From NCBI RefSeq assembly GCF_001542815.1, contig NZ_CP006992.1, forward strand, positions 3,973,501 through 4,037,500: 64,000 nucleotides of DNA. The letters are read 5' to 3'. Positions 17,314 to 27,679 of the stretch are shown piece after piece. The translations under genes and the position numbers were made by a program. Every line of letters begins with the position of its first letter. Positions within the stretch are counted from its first letter, which is position 1. The notes below the pieces were generated by a model that was given only the letters and a program-made list of their open reading frames with translations, had not been told where the DNA came from and did not search any database. The DNA comes from Methylobacterium sp. AMS5 (GTDB taxonomy: Bacteria; Pseudomonadota; Alphaproteobacteria; Rhizobiales; Beijerinckiaceae).

Positions 17314-18663
17314 ATGACGGCGAACGGTTTGGCGGCTGCCCTCGTGGCATGTGCCGCAGGGGTCATGCTGTGCCCATCCACAGCCGCGGCGCAGGCGCAG
17401 GGCCCGGTCGAGGTCAATGCCGAGCCCAGTCAGGCCAACAGCGAGCAGCCGGTTGCCGTCGCCGATCCGCGCTACACGCCCGAATCCCGCAGCAATTTCG
17501 ATCTGGGGCCGCCGAAGGGCAAGACCGACTCGGGGACCTTCACCTTCGGCGGTGCCATCCGCGCCCGCTACGACTGGCGCTTCGACGATGCCAGCCGCGG
17601 CGGCGTGCGCAAGGCGCGGGAGAATTTCGACTTCGATACCCTCGCGCTCAAGGCCACCTACGATTCCGATACGATCTTCGGCTCGGCCCAGTACCGGTTC
17701 TACGGCGGCAGCTCGATCTACGGCCCTCGCAGCGGCTATCGCGGCAATCCGGGCGAGGTGAGCTACCCGATGTGGGCCTATGTCGGCTATAAGTTCACGC
17801 CGGAAGACAGCATCACCGCCGGCATCAACCAAGCTCCCTTCGGCTTGACCCCGTATTTCGGGACGAGCTTCCTCGAAACGCTCGGCTTCACCATGGGCCT
17901 GGAGGAAGTGTACAATCTCGGCGTCAAGTTCTCGCATGTCGAGCCGGACCTCAACTATCAGGTTGGGTTCTATCCGGGCTCCGCCCCCAACGCCTTCGGC
18001 CTGAGCCCGGACAGCGCGCGCTACGCCACCGCGATCGTCCGGGCCGACCCCTACGTCACGTTCGGAACCAACAACGCCGAACAGAACATGTTCATCGGCC
18101 GGGCGGAGTACTTCGTCCTCAAGAACGACACCGCCTCGCTCGCCTTCGGCGCCTCGATCTGGCACTCGGACATCTACAATTTCGATACGCGCCAGACCGG
18201 CACCAAGCAGCTCGAAGGTCTGCACGCGCTCGGCACCTACGGCCCGTGGGGCTTCAAGGCGATCTATGTCCGCCAGGACATCGACCCGAAAAACCCCTTC
18301 CGCAACGATCTCGTCACGGTCGGCGGCTTCGACTTCTCGTACAACCTCGCGGCGCGCGGTAACTTCGTCTCGGCGGAGGTGACCTACAAGGTCCCAGATC
18401 CGATCGGCCCGTTCACCGTAGTGCCCTTCGCCGGCTTCAGCGCCTTCTACAAGGACAAGGCGAATTTCCGGGCCAGCGAGCGCTTCACGCTGGGCGGCGC
18501 CTGGACCCTGACCGCCGATCCGAACCTGATCATCTACACCGAGGCCGCCATCGGCCGGAACGACCCCTATGTCGGCGTCGGCGAATTCAACGACGGCCTC
18601 GCCCAGGGCGGCGAGAACCGCTGGAAGTCGCGGTTCATCATGAATATCGGCTACTATTTCTAG
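17314..18663 (+). CDS. outer-membrane porin-like protein
   Basis: 449 residues with a signal peptide ending near STAAAQA and a C-terminal sequence ending in Tyr-Tyr-Phe, the terminal aromatic typical of outer-membrane beta-barrels. Alternating hydrophobic segments and many aromatic residues run through the body. It lies 82 bases after the betaine-binding protein and before the regulator, so it probably serves entry of betaine or related solutes through the outer membrane. The precise porin family is not certain. ATG at 17314 is preferred to a TTG nine bases earlier. Confidence 0.72.
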   Translation: MTANGLAAALVACAAGVMLCPSTAAAQAQGPVEVNAEPSQANSEQPVAVADPRYTPESRSNFDLGPPKGKTDSGTFTFGGAIRARYDWRFDDASRGGVRKARENFDFDTLALKATYDSDTIFGSAQYRFYGGSSIYGPRSGYRGNPGEVSYPMWAYVGYKFTPEDSITAGINQAPFGLTPYFGTSFLETLGFTMGLEEVYNLGVKFSHVEPDLNYQVGFYPGSAPNAFGLSPDSARYATAIVRADPYVTFGTNNAEQNMFIGRAEYFVLKNDTASLAFGASIWHSDIYNFDTRQTGTKQLEGLHALGTYGPWGFKAIYVRQDIDPKNPFRNDLVTVGGFDFSYNLAARGNFVSAEVTYKVPDPIGPFTVVPFAGFSAFYKDKANFRASERFTLGGAWTLTADPNLIIYTEAAIGRNDPYVGVGEFNDGLAQGGENRWKSRFIMNIGYYF

Positions 18664-18761
18664 AGTATCATCCCGAAAGGTGGCCTCCGACTTTCGGGAC
18701 GATGCGAAAACAAGAGGCTAGAGCATCGTCCTGGATTTGATTTCCAGCACGATGCTCTAGG
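18663..18761 (+). repeat. bipartite palindromic repeat, copy 1
   Basis: Hairpin A (CCCGAAAG ... CTTTCGGG, 18672-18698) is followed by hairpin B with 12-bp arms CTAGAGCATCGT / ACGATGCTCTAG (18718-18760). Copy 2 at 27750 is the reverse complement of this unit and identical across hairpin B. It begins at the stop codon of the porin gene. Confidence 0.85.
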
Positions 18762-18783
18762 ATCGCTGTTCTCGTGAGCGGCG

Positions 18784-18812
18784 CGCCGGCTTCCCCTGGG
18801 AGCCGGCGTTTT
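18784..18812 (+). terminator. intrinsic terminator after the porin gene
   Basis: Stem CGCCGGCT (18784-18791) / AGCCGGCG (18801-18808), 9-base loop, then TTTT. Orientation fits the plus-strand betaine transport operon. Confidence 0.7.
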
Positions 18813-18977
18813 CGCTTTCCAAGCCCGCCCCCGGGGTCCGATCCCGTTGTGGGTCCGCCTCGGCACACGGCCACCCACGCTCAACGGGGTGCCGCATCAT
18901 CCAGCGCCGCGTTGAGCGGATCGGTTCCTCACCCGTCATCGCGAGGCGTCGTCCGAACGAATCGAGCGGAAACCGTC

Positions 18978-20015
18978 TCAGACGCGGGCGGCGGCGTGTC
19001 CCTGCATCGCCTTCCGCTCCGCGCTCGGCGGCTGGCCGAAGCAGTCGAGATAGGCCTTCGAGAAGTGCGAGGCCGAGGTGAAGCCGCACTCGAACGCCAC
19101 CGAGAGCAGCGGCATCGCCGTCTGGCGGATCAGGGTGCGGGCGTGTTCCAGGCGGATGCGCAGATAGTGCTTGGCCGGTGAGCGGCCGAGATATTTCAGG
19201 AACAGCCGCTCGAGCTGGCGGGTCGAGAGCTGTACCGCGTCGGCGAGTTCCTGGCTGCCGAGCGGCTCGGCGAGCGAGGTTTCCATCAGCCCCACCACCC
19301 GCAGCAGCTTCGGGTGCGAGACCCCGAGGCGCATGCGCAGGTCCATCCGCTGACGCTCACCGGATTCCCGGATGCGGTGGTGAATGAGCTGGTCGGCAAC
19401 CTCCGAGGCCACGCTCGGCCCGTGGTCGCGCATGATCAGCGACAGCATCATGTCGGCCGCCGCGGTGCCGCCGGCGCAGGTGAAGCGGTTGCGGTCGATC
19501 TCGAACAGGTCCGAGCCGATCTCCAGCCCGTCATGCTCCGAGACGAGGCCCGGCAGGTTCTCCCAGTGGATCGTCGCCCGGTATCCGTCGAGGAGGCCGG
19601 CCTTGGCCAGCACGTAGGTGCCCGTGCACACCGCGCCGATCGCCGCCCCGCGGGCGCTGCACCGGCGCAGGGCCGAATGGAGGGCGCGGTGATCGGGGTG
19701 CTGGATGTCGATGCCGCCGCACACGACCAGCATGTCGAAGTCCTGCGCATCGCAGAAGCGGCCCGCGACCTTGACCTCGATCCCGTTCGAGGCGGTGCAT
19801 TTGGTGCCGTCCTCCGACCACAGCGAGAAGCGATAGAGATCGCGGCCGACCGCGCGGTTGGCGAGCCGCAGGGGCTCGATCGCCGAGGAGAAGGCGATCA
19901 TCGAGAAGCGATCGACCAGCATGAAACCGACGGAGATGGCTCTCCCGGTCACGGCCTCGCTCGCCGCAGCAACACCTGCCGGGCATGTGGCCCCGGCCGC
20001 GATCGTCATTTCCAT
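18978..20015 (-). CDS. GlxA-family AraC regulator (GbdR/SouR-like)
   Basis: 345 residues. A DJ-1/PfpI (glutaminase-like) sensor domain occupies about 25-200, containing GAVCTGTYVLAKAGLLDG; a two-helix-turn-helix AraC domain covers about 235-335, ending in AFECGFTSASHFSKAYLDCFG. Relatives such as GbdR control betaine, dimethylglycine and carnitine catabolism in response to the substrates. It is divergent from the sarcosine oxidase operon and next to betaine transport, so it is the obvious activator of the region. The start is the ATG at 20015; a second ATG two codons later is equally possible. Confidence 0.88.
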   Translation of the reverse strand: MEMTIAAGATCPAGVAAASEAVTGRAISVGFMLVDRFSMIAFSSAIEPLRLANRAVGRDLYRFSLWSEDGTKCTASNGIEVKVAGRFCDAQDFDMLVVCGGIDIQHPDHRALHSALRRCSARGAAIGAVCTGTYVLAKAGLLDGYRATIHWENLPGLVSEHDGLEIGSDLFEIDRNRFTCAGGTAAADMMLSLIMRDHGPSVASEVADQLIHHRIRESGERQRMDLRMRLGVSHPKLLRVVGLMETSLAEPLGSQELADAVQLSTRQLERLFLKYLGRSPAKHYLRIRLEHARTLIRQTAMPLLSVAFECGFTSASHFSKAYLDCFGQPPSAERKAMQGHAAARV

Positions 20016-20445
20016 CCCGACCACCGTTTGTCGGCCTGTGCCGCGGCTTGGTGGGCAAGTCGCGTGCCGGTCCGATCCTGCGCCGGCGGGGAAGCGATTC
20101 GGGGTCGCTCCGGCTGTGCCCGGCACGGTCGATCGGACGCGGCACCTCCGCAAAGGCGACGCCCACACCGGAACTTAATCTCCGATCGGCCGTCGAAGGC
20201 AATAGAATAATTCTTGTTTGCCCCTCGGATCACCGCCGCGTGATCGGGCACGTCATCCGGTTTGTCGGTCGACCGGCTGCGCGAAGCATTCAACCGAACA
20301 GGGCCGGTTGACGCCGCGCCGCGGCCTTTCGGTGGGACAGGCCGGGAAATCGATCGAAGTCGGGAATCCCAAACTCGCGGTCGCCGTCGATCAAGCCCCG
20401 CCGCGGGGCGCGGACCATGATCCGTCAACACCGCGAGGTCGACCG
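20016..20445. other. divergent intergenic region between regulator and soxB
   Basis: 430 bases that must hold the promoters for the regulator (minus) and the sox operon (plus). A short palindrome AGAATAATTCT is visible at 20204-20214. I cannot assign an operator for the AraC-type regulator with confidence. Confidence 0.45.
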
Positions 20446-21699
20446 ATGCGCCGCTTCTCCCTCACGTCGCTACTCTCCGAATCCCTGCGGGGCCATACGG
20501 GCTGGGGCCGCCAGTGGCGCGCCCCCGAGCCCAAGCCCCGCTACGACGTCGTCATCGTCGGCGGCGGCGGGCACGGGCTGGCGACCGCCTATTATCTCGC
20601 CACCGTGCACGGCATCACCAACGTGGCGGTGCTGGAGAAGGGCTGGATCGGCGGCGGCAATACCGGCCGCAACACCACGATCATCCGCTCCAACTACCTC
20701 TACGACGAGAGCGCGGCGATGTACGAGCACGCGCTCAAGCTCTGGGAGGGTCTCAGCCAGGAGCTGAACTACAACGTCATGTTCTCCCAGCGCGGCGTGT
20801 TGATGCTCGCGCACAACATCCACGACGTCCAGAGCTTCAAGCGCCACGTCTACGCCAACCGCCTCAACGGCATCGACAACGAGTGGCTCTCGAAGGAAGA
20901 GTGCAAGGCATTCTGCCCGCCGCTCGATATCTCGGGCTCCTTGCGCTACCCGGTCCTCGGCGGCGCGCTCCAGCGCCGGGCCGGCACCGCCCGCCACGAC
21001 GCGGTGGCCTGGGGCTATGCCCGCGGCGCCGACGCCCGCGGCATCGACATCATCCAGAACTGCGAGGTCACCGGCATCCGCCGCGACGCCTCCGGTGCGG
21101 CGGTGGGCGTCGAGACGACCCGCGGCTTCATCGGCGCCGGCCGGATCGGCGTGGTCGCCGCCGGCCACACCTCGACCCTGATGGCGATGGCCGGCGTGTC
21201 GATGCCGCTGGAGAGCTACCCGCTCCAGGCGCTGGTCTCCGAGCCGGTCAAGCCGTGCTTCCCCTGCGTGGTGATGTCGAACGCGGTCCACGCCTACCTG
21301 TCGCAATCCGACAAGGGCGAACTGGTGATCGGCGCGGGCACCGACCAGTACACCTCCTACAGCCAGCAGGGCGGCCTCCACATCACCACCCACACGCTGG
21401 ACGCGATCTGCGAGCTGTTCCCGCAATTCACCCGGATGCGGATGCTGCGCTCCTGGGGCGGCATCGTCGACGTGACCCCGGACCGTTCGCCGATCATCGG
21501 CAAGACCCCGGTTGAGAACCTGTTCGTCAATTGCGGCTGGGGCACCGGCGGCTTCAAGGCGACCCCGGGCTCGGGCCACGTCTTCGCCCACACCCTCGCG
21601 ACCGGCACGCCGCACGCGATCAACGCCCCCTTCACCCTCGACCGGTTCCGCACCGGCCGCCTCATCGACGAGGCCGCCGCCGCGGCCGTCGCGCACTGA
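20446..21699 (+). CDS. soxB: sarcosine oxidase subunit beta
   Basis: 417 residues, the usual SoxB length. The N-terminal Rossmann motif [18 protein letters not shown] binds [18 protein letters not shown] and the C-terminal [13 protein letters not shown] are typical of heterotetrameric sarcosine oxidase beta. It carries the covalent FMN site and the substrate site that demethylates sarcosine. ATG at 20446 has GAGGT six bases before it. First gene of soxBDAG-sdaA. Confidence 0.95.
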   Translation: MRRFSLTSLLSESLRGHTGWGRQWRAPEPKPRYDVVIVGGGGHGLATAYYLATVHGITNVAVLEKGWIGGGNTGRNTTIIRSNYLYDESAAMYEHALKLWEGLSQELNYNVMFSQRGVLMLAHNIHDVQSFKRHVYANRLNGIDNEWLSKEECKAFCPPLDISGSLRYPVLGGALQRRAGTARHDAVAWGYARGADARGIDIIQNCEVTGIRRDASGAAVGVETTRGFIGAGRIGVVAAGHTSTLMAMAGVSMPLESYPLQALVSEPVKPCFPCVVMSNAVHAYLSQSDKGELVIGAGTDQYTSYSQQGGLHITTHTLDAICELFPQFTRMRMLRSWGGIVDVTPDRSPIIGKTPVENLFVNCGWGTGGFKATPGSGHVFAHTLATGTPHAINAPFTLDRFRTGRLIDEAAAAAVAH

Positions 21700-21724
21700 T
21701 CCGCATCCGTCGGGAGCTCGAACC

Positions 21725-22021
21725 ATGCTGCTGATCGCCTGTCCCCATTGCGGCAAACGGCCCGAGACCGAGTTCCGGTGCGGCGGCCAAGCCCACATCG
21801 CCCGCCCCGCCGACCCGATGAGTGTCGATGACGGCGGCTGGAGCGAGCACCTGTTCGTGCGCGCCAACCCCAAGGGCGTGCATGCCGAGCGCTGGTGCCA
21901 CGTCCACGGCTGCGGCCGCTGGTTCAACGCCCGGCGCGACACGGTGAGCGACCACTTCCTCGAGACCTATCCGATGGGCGCAAGGCCCGGCTCCGAAACC
22001 AAGAGCGAGACGAGGACGTGA
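21725..22021 (+). CDS. soxD: sarcosine oxidase subunit delta
   Basis: 98 residues. Cys6 and Cys9 (CPHCGKRP) together with CHVHGC form the zinc site of SoxD. It is a structural subunit of heterotetrameric sarcosine oxidase. It lies 25 bases after soxB, and one base separates its stop from the soxA start. Confidence 0.94.
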   Translation: MLLIACPHCGKRPETEFRCGGQAHIARPADPMSVDDGGWSEHLFVRANPKGVHAERWCHVHGCGRWFNARRDTVSDHFLETYPMGARPGSETKSETRT

Positions 22022-22022
22022 G

Positions 22023-25010
22023 ATGGCACAGCCGTTCAGATTGTCCCGCGGCGGACGCATCGACCGCACCCGCCCCATCGTCTTCGAATTCAACGGAAAG
22101 CCGGTCCACGGATTCGCCGGCGACACCGTCGCCTCGGCGCTGCTGGCCAACGGCATCCACCTCGTCGGGCGCTCGTTCAAGTACCACCGCCCCCGCGGCA
22201 TCCTGAGCCACGGCCCCGACGAGCCGAGCGCGCTGCTCTCCGTCGATCGCGGCCCCGGCCGGGTCGACCCGAACAACCGCGCCTCCGTGGTCGAGGCGCG
22301 CTCGGGGCTGCGCACGACCTCGCAGAACCACTGGCCGTCGCTCGAATTCGATGTCGGCGCGGTCAACGATTGGCTCTCGCCGGTCTTCGTGGCGGGCTTC
22401 TACTACAAGACCTTCATGTGGCCCCGGACGTTCTGGGATCGGGTCTACGAGCCCTTCATCCGCGCCGCCGCCGGTCTCGGCAAGGCGCCGACCGAGGCCG
22501 ATCCCGACCGCTACGCCAACCGCCACGCCCATTGCGACGTGCTGATCGTCGGCGCCGGCCCGGCGGGCCTGTCCGCCGCGCTCGCAGCAGCGCGCACCGG
22601 CAAGCGCGTCATCCTCGCCGACGAGGGCGCGGAGCCCGGCGGCGCGCTCCTGCACGACACCACCTCGCAGATCGACGGGCGCTCCACGGCGGACTGGCTC
22701 GCCGAGACGCTGGCCGAACTCGATGCCTGCGAGAACGTCATCCTGCTGCCCCGCGCCACCGCCTTCGGCTACTATAACCACAACCACGTGGCGATGACCG
22801 AGCGCGTCACCGACCACCTGTCGTCCGCCGCGGGTCAGGCGCCCCGCGAGCGCCTGTGGCAGGTGCGGGCGGGCGAGGTCGTGCTCGCCGGCGGCGCCCA
22901 AGAGCGCCCGCTGGTCTTCGCCGACAACGACCGGCCGGGCATCCTGCTCGCCGAGAGCGTGCGGGTCTTCCTCAACCGCTACGGCGTGGCGCCGGGCCGC
23001 AAGCTCGTTTTCGCCACGAGCGGCGCCTCCGCCTACCAGGCCGCGCTCGACGCGCGGGCCGCCGGCCTCGACGTCACCCTCGTCGATCTGCGCCTGGAAG
23101 CGGATTGCGGGCCGGAACTGGCGCGCCTGCGCGCCGCCGGGGCCGAAGTGCTGACCGGCCAAACCGTGGTCGGATCGAAGGGCCGGAAGCGCGTCACGGG
23201 TCTCGTCGTGGCGCCTGTCGGGAGCGACGGCCGGTGCGGCGGCCGTCGCATTCTCCCCTGCGACTGCGTCGGCATGTCCGGCGGCTGGACGCCCGCCGTC
23301 CACCTGTTCTCGCAGTCCCGCGGCAAGCTCGCCTACGACGATGCCATCGATGCCTTCGTGCCGAGCGTCTCGGCCCAGGCCGAGCGTTCGGCCGGCGCGG
23401 CGCGGGGCCGCTACGACCTCGCCGCCTGCCTCGCGGACGGCTTCGCCGCCGGTGCCGCCGCCGCGGGCTCGGACGCGCGGCAAGCTTTCGAGGCGACGCA
23501 GACGCTGACCGGCTTCCAGCCGGTGCGGATCATGCCGACGGATGCGAACCCGGCCAAGGTCCGCGCCTTCGTCGATTACCAGAACGACGTCACCGCCAAG
23601 GACATCAAGCTCGCGGTGCGCGAGGGCTTCCAGTCGATCGAGCACGTCAAGCGCTACACCACGACCGGCATGGCGACCGACCAGGGCAAGACCTCGAACA
23701 TGAACGCGCTCGGCATCGTCGCCGGGCAGCTCGACAAGGCGCTGCCGGCGGTCGGCACCACCACCTTCCGGCCGCCCTACACGCCGGTGACCTTCGGCGC
23801 GCTGGTGGGCCCCGCCCGCCACGCCCTGTTCGATCCGATCCGCACCACGCCGATCCACGAATGGGCGGAGGCCCACGGCGCCCTGTTCGAGAACGTCGCC
23901 CTGTGGCGGCGCGCCTGGTACTTCCCGAAGAACGGCGAGGATCTGCACGCCGCGGTCGCCCGCGAGTGCAAGGCGGTGCGCGAGGGGGTCGGCATCTTCG
24001 ACGCCTCGACGCTGGGCAAGATCGAGATCGTCGGCCGCGACGCCGCCGAGTTCATGAACCGCCTCTACATCAACCCCTGGACCAAGCTCGCCCCGGGCCG
24101 CTGCCGCTACGGGCTGATGCTGAAGGAGGACGGCTATATCCTCGACGACGGTGTCGTCGCCCGCGTCTCGGACGCCTGCTTCCACGTCACCACGACGACG
24201 GGCGGTGCCGCCCGCGTCCTGGCCCACATGGAGGACTACCTCCAGACCGAGTGGCCCGACCTCGAGGTGTTCCTGACCTCGACCACCGAACAATGGGCGG
24301 TGATCGCGCTTCAGGGCCCGAAGGCCCGCGACGTGATCGCGCCGCTGGTCGACGACATCGACCTGTCGCCGGAGGCCTTCCCGCACATGGCGATGCGGAC
24401 GGGCACGATCTGCGGCGTGCCGACCCGGCTGTTCCGCGTCTCGTTCACCGGTGAACTCGGCTTCGAGATCAACGTGCCCTCCGACCACGCCCGCGCGGTC
24501 TGGGAGGCGGTGTTCGAGGCGGGCCAAGCCCACGGCATCACGCCCTATGGCACCGAGACGATGCACGTGCTGCGCGCCGAGAAGGGCTACATCATCGTCG
24601 GCCAGGAGACCGACGGCACGGTGACCCCGGACGATGTCGGCATGGCCGGCATGATCCCGAAGGCCAAGGGTGACTTCGTCGGCAAGCGCTCGCTGGCGCG
24701 CCCCGACGTGGTGGCCTCCGACCGCAAGCAGCTCGTCGGGCTCATGACCGACGATCCGACGTTCGTCCTCGACGAGGGCGCGCAGATCGTCGCCGATACG
24801 GGCCAGCCGATCCCGATGCGCATGCTCGGCCACGTCACGTCGAGCTACTGGAGCGCCAATTGCGGACGCTCCATCGCGCTGGCCCTGGTCGAGGGCGGCC
24901 GGGAGCGCATGAACGGCCATCTCCACGTCACCACGCCGGACGGGTTCACCCGCGTCACCGTCTGCGAACCGGTCTTCTTCGACGTCCAGGGGGAGCGCAT
25001 CCATGCTTGA
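22023..25010 (+). CDS. soxA: sarcosine oxidase subunit alpha
   Basis: 995 residues. An N-terminal ferredoxin-like domain without cluster cysteines (about 10-95), an NAD/FAD-type Rossmann region starting VLIVGAGPAGLSAAL (about 173), and a C-terminal aminomethyltransferase domain (about 600-990) that binds tetrahydrofolate and captures the methyl group as methylene-THF. Without folate, formaldehyde is released; a methylotroph can process either. It overlaps soxG by eight bases. Confidence 0.95.
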   Translation: MAQPFRLSRGGRIDRTRPIVFEFNGKPVHGFAGDTVASALLANGIHLVGRSFKYHRPRGILSHGPDEPSALLSVDRGPGRVDPNNRASVVEARSGLRTTSQNHWPSLEFDVGAVNDWLSPVFVAGFYYKTFMWPRTFWDRVYEPFIRAAAGLGKAPTEADPDRYANRHAHCDVLIVGAGPAGLSAALAAARTGKRVILADEGAEPGGALLHDTTSQIDGRSTADWLAETLAELDACENVILLPRATAFGYYNHNHVAMTERVTDHLSSAAGQAPRERLWQVRAGEVVLAGGAQERPLVFADNDRPGILLAESVRVFLNRYGVAPGRKLVFATSGASAYQAALDARAAGLDVTLVDLRLEADCGPELARLRAAGAEVLTGQTVVGSKGRKRVTGLVVAPVGSDGRCGGRRILPCDCVGMSGGWTPAVHLFSQSRGKLAYDDAIDAFVPSVSAQAERSAGAARGRYDLAACLADGFAAGAAAAGSDARQAFEATQTLTGFQPVRIMPTDANPAKVRAFVDYQNDVTAKDIKLAVREGFQSIEHVKRYTTTGMATDQGKTSNMNALGIVAGQLDKALPAVGTTTFRPPYTPVTFGALVGPARHALFDPIRTTPIHEWAEAHGALFENVALWRRAWYFPKNGEDLHAAVARECKAVREGVGIFDASTLGKIEIVGRDAAEFMNRLYINPWTKLAPGRCRYGLMLKEDGYILDDGVVARVSDACFHVTTTTGGAARVLAHMEDYLQTEWPDLEVFLTSTTEQWAVIALQGPKARDVIAPLVDDIDLSPEAFPHMAMRTGTICGVPTRLFRVSFTGELGFEINVPSDHARAVWEAVFEAGQAHGITPYGTETMHVLRAEKGYIIVGQETDGTVTPDDVGMAGMIPKAKGDFVGKRSLARPDVVASDRKQLVGLMTDDPTFVLDEGAQIVADTGQPIPMRMLGHVTSSYWSANCGRSIALALVEGGRERMNGHLHVTTPDGFTRVTVCEPVFFDVQGERIHA

Positions 25011-25593
25011 GACCCGCTACCGCGCCGCCCGCGCCCTGCCGCTCGGCGCACAGTCCCGCCCTGCCGCCACCGGTTCGGGCGTATCGGTCCGGCCCGCGGG
25101 CGCCGAGGCGCGCTTCTCCCTGCGGGTGCGGCTCGCCGACGGCGCCGCGCCGAAACTCGCCGGGCTCGCGCTCGAGACGCCGATCAACACGCTCGGCACC
25201 GACGGCGAGACCTGGCTCGCCCGCCTCGGGCCCGACGAGTGGCTCGTCGGCGGCCCGGAGGCCGATGCCGACCTCCTCCAGGGACGGATCCATGAGGCGC
25301 TCGCCGGGTTGTCCCATTCTCTGGTCGACGTCTCGCACCGCAATGTCGGCATCGACGTCTCGGGCCGGCAGGCGGCGGCGGTCCTCAATGCCGGCTGCCC
25401 GCTCGACCTGTCCGAGACCGGCTTCCCGCCGGGCAGCGCCACCCGCACCCTGCTCGGCAAGGCCGAGATCGTGCTGCTGCGCCCGACGAACGCACCGCTC
25501 TACCGCGTCGAGTGCTGGCGCTCGTTCTCGATCTACGTCCACGGCTTCCTCAATGAGGCCGTCTTCGGTGTCGAAGGACCCGCCGCGCACTGA
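25003..25593 (+). CDS. soxG: sarcosine oxidase subunit gamma
   Basis: 196 residues, aminomethyltransferase-like fold, with the typical segments WLARLGPDEWLV and DVSHRNVGIDVSGRQAAAVL. It completes the alpha-beta-gamma-delta oxidase. The start codon lies inside the 3' end of soxA, indicating coupled translation. Confidence 0.93.
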   Translation: MLETRYRAARALPLGAQSRPAATGSGVSVRPAGAEARFSLRVRLADGAAPKLAGLALETPINTLGTDGETWLARLGPDEWLVGGPEADADLLQGRIHEALAGLSHSLVDVSHRNVGIDVSGRQAAAVLNAGCPLDLSETGFPPGSATRTLLGKAEIVLLRPTNAPLYRVECWRSFSIYVHGFLNEAVFGVEGPAAH

Positions 25594-25670
25594 CATCCTG
25601 TCGTGACGCGCCTCCCCCCGAACTTGCATAGACCCTGGGGAGAGGCACTCGAGAGAAAGCAACGGACCCG

Positions 25671-27032
25671 ATGATCAGCACCTTCGATCTGTTCAAGATC
25701 GGGATCGGTCCGTCGAGCTCCCACACCGTCGGGCCGATGGTCGCCGCGCGCCGGTTCCGCGAGACCGTGCTCGCCCGCGGCGGCGTGGCCCGGGTAAGCG
25801 CCGAGATCTACGGCTCGCTCGCCTGGACCGGCCGCGGCCACGGCACCGACGTGGCGATCCTGCTCGGGCTCATGGGCCACGCGCCCGCCACCATCGATCC
25901 CGACCGGACCGCGCCGCTCGCCGACGAACTGCGCCGCACCGGCGATCTCGGCATTCCGGGCGTCCATTTCGAGCCCGAGCGCGACCTCGTCTTCAACTTC
26001 AAGGACATCCTGCCGCTGCACACCAACGGCATGCGCTTTCGCGCCTACGATGCCGGGGATGCGCTCCTTGAAGACCAGATCTTCTACTCGGTCGGCGGCG
26101 GCTTCGTCGTCACCGCGGCGGAGGCCGAGGCGGCGTCCACCGGGGATGCCGGGCAGGAGCCGCCCCCGCTCGCCTTCGGCAGCGGCCGCGAACTCCTCGA
26201 CCTGACGCTGCGCACCGGGCTGACGATCCCGCAGATCCAGCTCGCCAACGAGCTGACCCTGCGCACGCACGAGGAGATCGATGCCGGCCTCGACGCCATC
26301 CGGGATGCGATGTTCGCCTGCATCGAGCGCGGCCTGCGCATGGACGGCGAGTTGCCCGGCGGCCTGCGGGTGCGGCGGCGCGCCAAGCGGCTCTACGAGT
26401 CGCTGGAGGCGACGAAGCTTTCCAACAGCCGCCCGGCCCACGAGATCATGGACTGGATCAGCCTCTACGCGCTGGCCGTGAACGAGGAGAACGCCTCGGG
26501 CGGCCGGGTGGTGACGGCGCCGACCAACGGCGCGGCCGGCATCGTGCCGGCGGTGCTGCGCTACACCCGCGACTTCTGCCCCGATTGGAGCGACGAGCGC
26601 GGGCGCGAGTTCCTGCTCACCGCCGCCGCCATCGGCGGGTTGATCAAGGCCCGCGCCTCGATCTCGGGGGCGGAGGTCGGTTGCCAGGGCGAGGTCGGCT
26701 CGGCCGCGGCGATGGCGGCGGCGGGGCTCGCCGCCGCGCTCGGCGGCTCGGCCCTCCAGATCGAGAACGCCGCCGAGATCGCCATGGAGCACCATCTCGG
26801 CATGACCTGCGACCCGATCGCCGGCCTCGTCCAGGTGCCCTGTATCGAGCGCAACGCCTTCGGCGCCAACAAGGCGGTGGTGGCGGCCTCGCTGTCGCTG
26901 CGCGGCGACGGCCAGCACCGGGTGAGCCTGGACGAGGTGATCGAGACCATGCGCCAGACCGGCCACGACATGCAGGCCAAGTACAAGGAAACCTCGCTCG
27001 GGGGGCTCGCCGTCAACGTCGCCGCCTGCTGA
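25671..27032 (+). CDS. sdaA: L-serine dehydratase (iron-sulfur, single-chain)
   Basis: 453 residues, the one-chain bacterial L-serine ammonia-lyase. The N-terminal beta domain has [13 protein letters not shown]; three cysteines near residues 340, 381 and 391 ([22 protein letters not shown]) ligate the catalytic 4Fe-4S cluster. It converts serine to pyruvate and ammonia. Placed 77 bases after soxG, it finishes betaine catabolism: sarcosine to glycine, glycine plus a C1 unit to serine, serine to pyruvate. Confidence 0.95.
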   Translation: MISTFDLFKIGIGPSSSHTVGPMVAARRFRETVLARGGVARVSAEIYGSLAWTGRGHGTDVAILLGLMGHAPATIDPDRTAPLADELRRTGDLGIPGVHFEPERDLVFNFKDILPLHTNGMRFRAYDAGDALLEDQIFYSVGGGFVVTAAEAEAASTGDAGQEPPPLAFGSGRELLDLTLRTGLTIPQIQLANELTLRTHEEIDAGLDAIRDAMFACIERGLRMDGELPGGLRVRRRAKRLYESLEATKLSNSRPAHEIMDWISLYALAVNEENASGGRVVTAPTNGAAGIVPAVLRYTRDFCPDWSDERGREFLLTAAAIGGLIKARASISGAEVGCQGEVGSAAAMAAAGLAAALGGSALQIENAAEIAMEHHLGMTCDPIAGLVQVPCIERNAFGANKAVVAASLSLRGDGQHRVSLDEVIETMRQTGHDMQAKYKETSLGGLAVNVAAC

Positions 27033-27155
27033 GGCCCCGCGCCCGCCGTCGCGGGTGGGAACGACCGGCTCGCGCGGATCGCCCTCCGCGGCACGAAGCG
27101 CCGATCGGACCCGTGTCGGCCCTTTCCCGATCACACCGGCACCGACCGATCCCGC

Positions 27156-27188
27156 AACCCCTCTTCCGGCCCCGGACGAGGGGTTTTT
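27156..27188 (+). terminator. intrinsic terminator after sdaA
   Basis: Stem AACCCCTC (27156-27163) / GAGGGGTT (27178-27185), 14-base loop, followed by a run of five T residues (27184-27188). It closes the soxBDAG-sdaA unit; the 397 bases between sdaA and the next gene hold nothing else I recognise. Confidence 0.85.
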
Positions 27189-27429
27189 CGCATGGATTCC
27201 GCTCTCCGACAGGGCAGCTTGCCGCCAGCAACGCCCGCCCGGACGGGCGCCCTCATGCAAAATAGGTGAGCAATTCGCTAATTTTCGGGCTTTCTTGCTC
27301 AATGCATGCGCATGGAGCAAGTCTGCTCCCAAGCTTCCACGCTCCTCCGAGGACAGAGGAAGGATCATACGAGTTCCAACGCGGGCCGTCCTCGTCTTGA
27401 TCAACGACGGCGCGATCGAGGCTCATCTC

Positions 27430-27651
27430 ATGTTCGGCAACATTTTCGAAAGTGTTCGCGCCCAGCTCCGCGCTCGGGCGAATGAAGAGGATCTGATGGA
27501 CCTCAGCGATGCGGCGCTGGCCGATATCGGCCTGAGCCGGGCCGCGCTGCCGGGTCCGCGCTTCCGCATCGAGCCGGCTCCGGTCGAGGCGAAGGCCAGC
27601 GAGACGCTGTTCATGTCCTTCGCCTTCCCGATGGCCATCCAGCGCGCCTGA
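27430..27651 (+). CDS. DUF1127 small protein
   Basis: 73 residues. An N-terminal amphipathic segment (FGNIFESVRAQLRARA) precedes the DUF1127 signature (EEDLMDLSDAALADIGLSR). DUF1127 proteins are abundant in Alphaproteobacteria; some bind RNA and influence phosphate or carbon metabolism. The ATG at 27430 is taken because it begins the family match. An upstream in-frame extension lacks support. It stands alone between sdaA and the convergent dgc operon, with no evident link to betaine. Confidence 0.8.
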   Translation: MFGNIFESVRAQLRARANEEDLMDLSDAALADIGLSRAALPGPRFRIEPAPVEAKASETLFMSFAFPMAIQRA

Positions 27652-27679
27652 GGGCCTGCCTGAGGGCATTTATGAGTGA

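Noticed and set aside
21924..25004. 1026-codon minus-strand open frame opposite soxA
   Set aside because: Antisense shadow of a well-supported sarcosine oxidase gene; no start signal or domain.
25594..25670. Possible glycine riboswitch between soxG and sdaA
   Set aside because: GGGGAGAGGC and GAGAGAAAGC look superficially like aptamer pieces, but the spacing is too short and the conserved core cannot be assembled.
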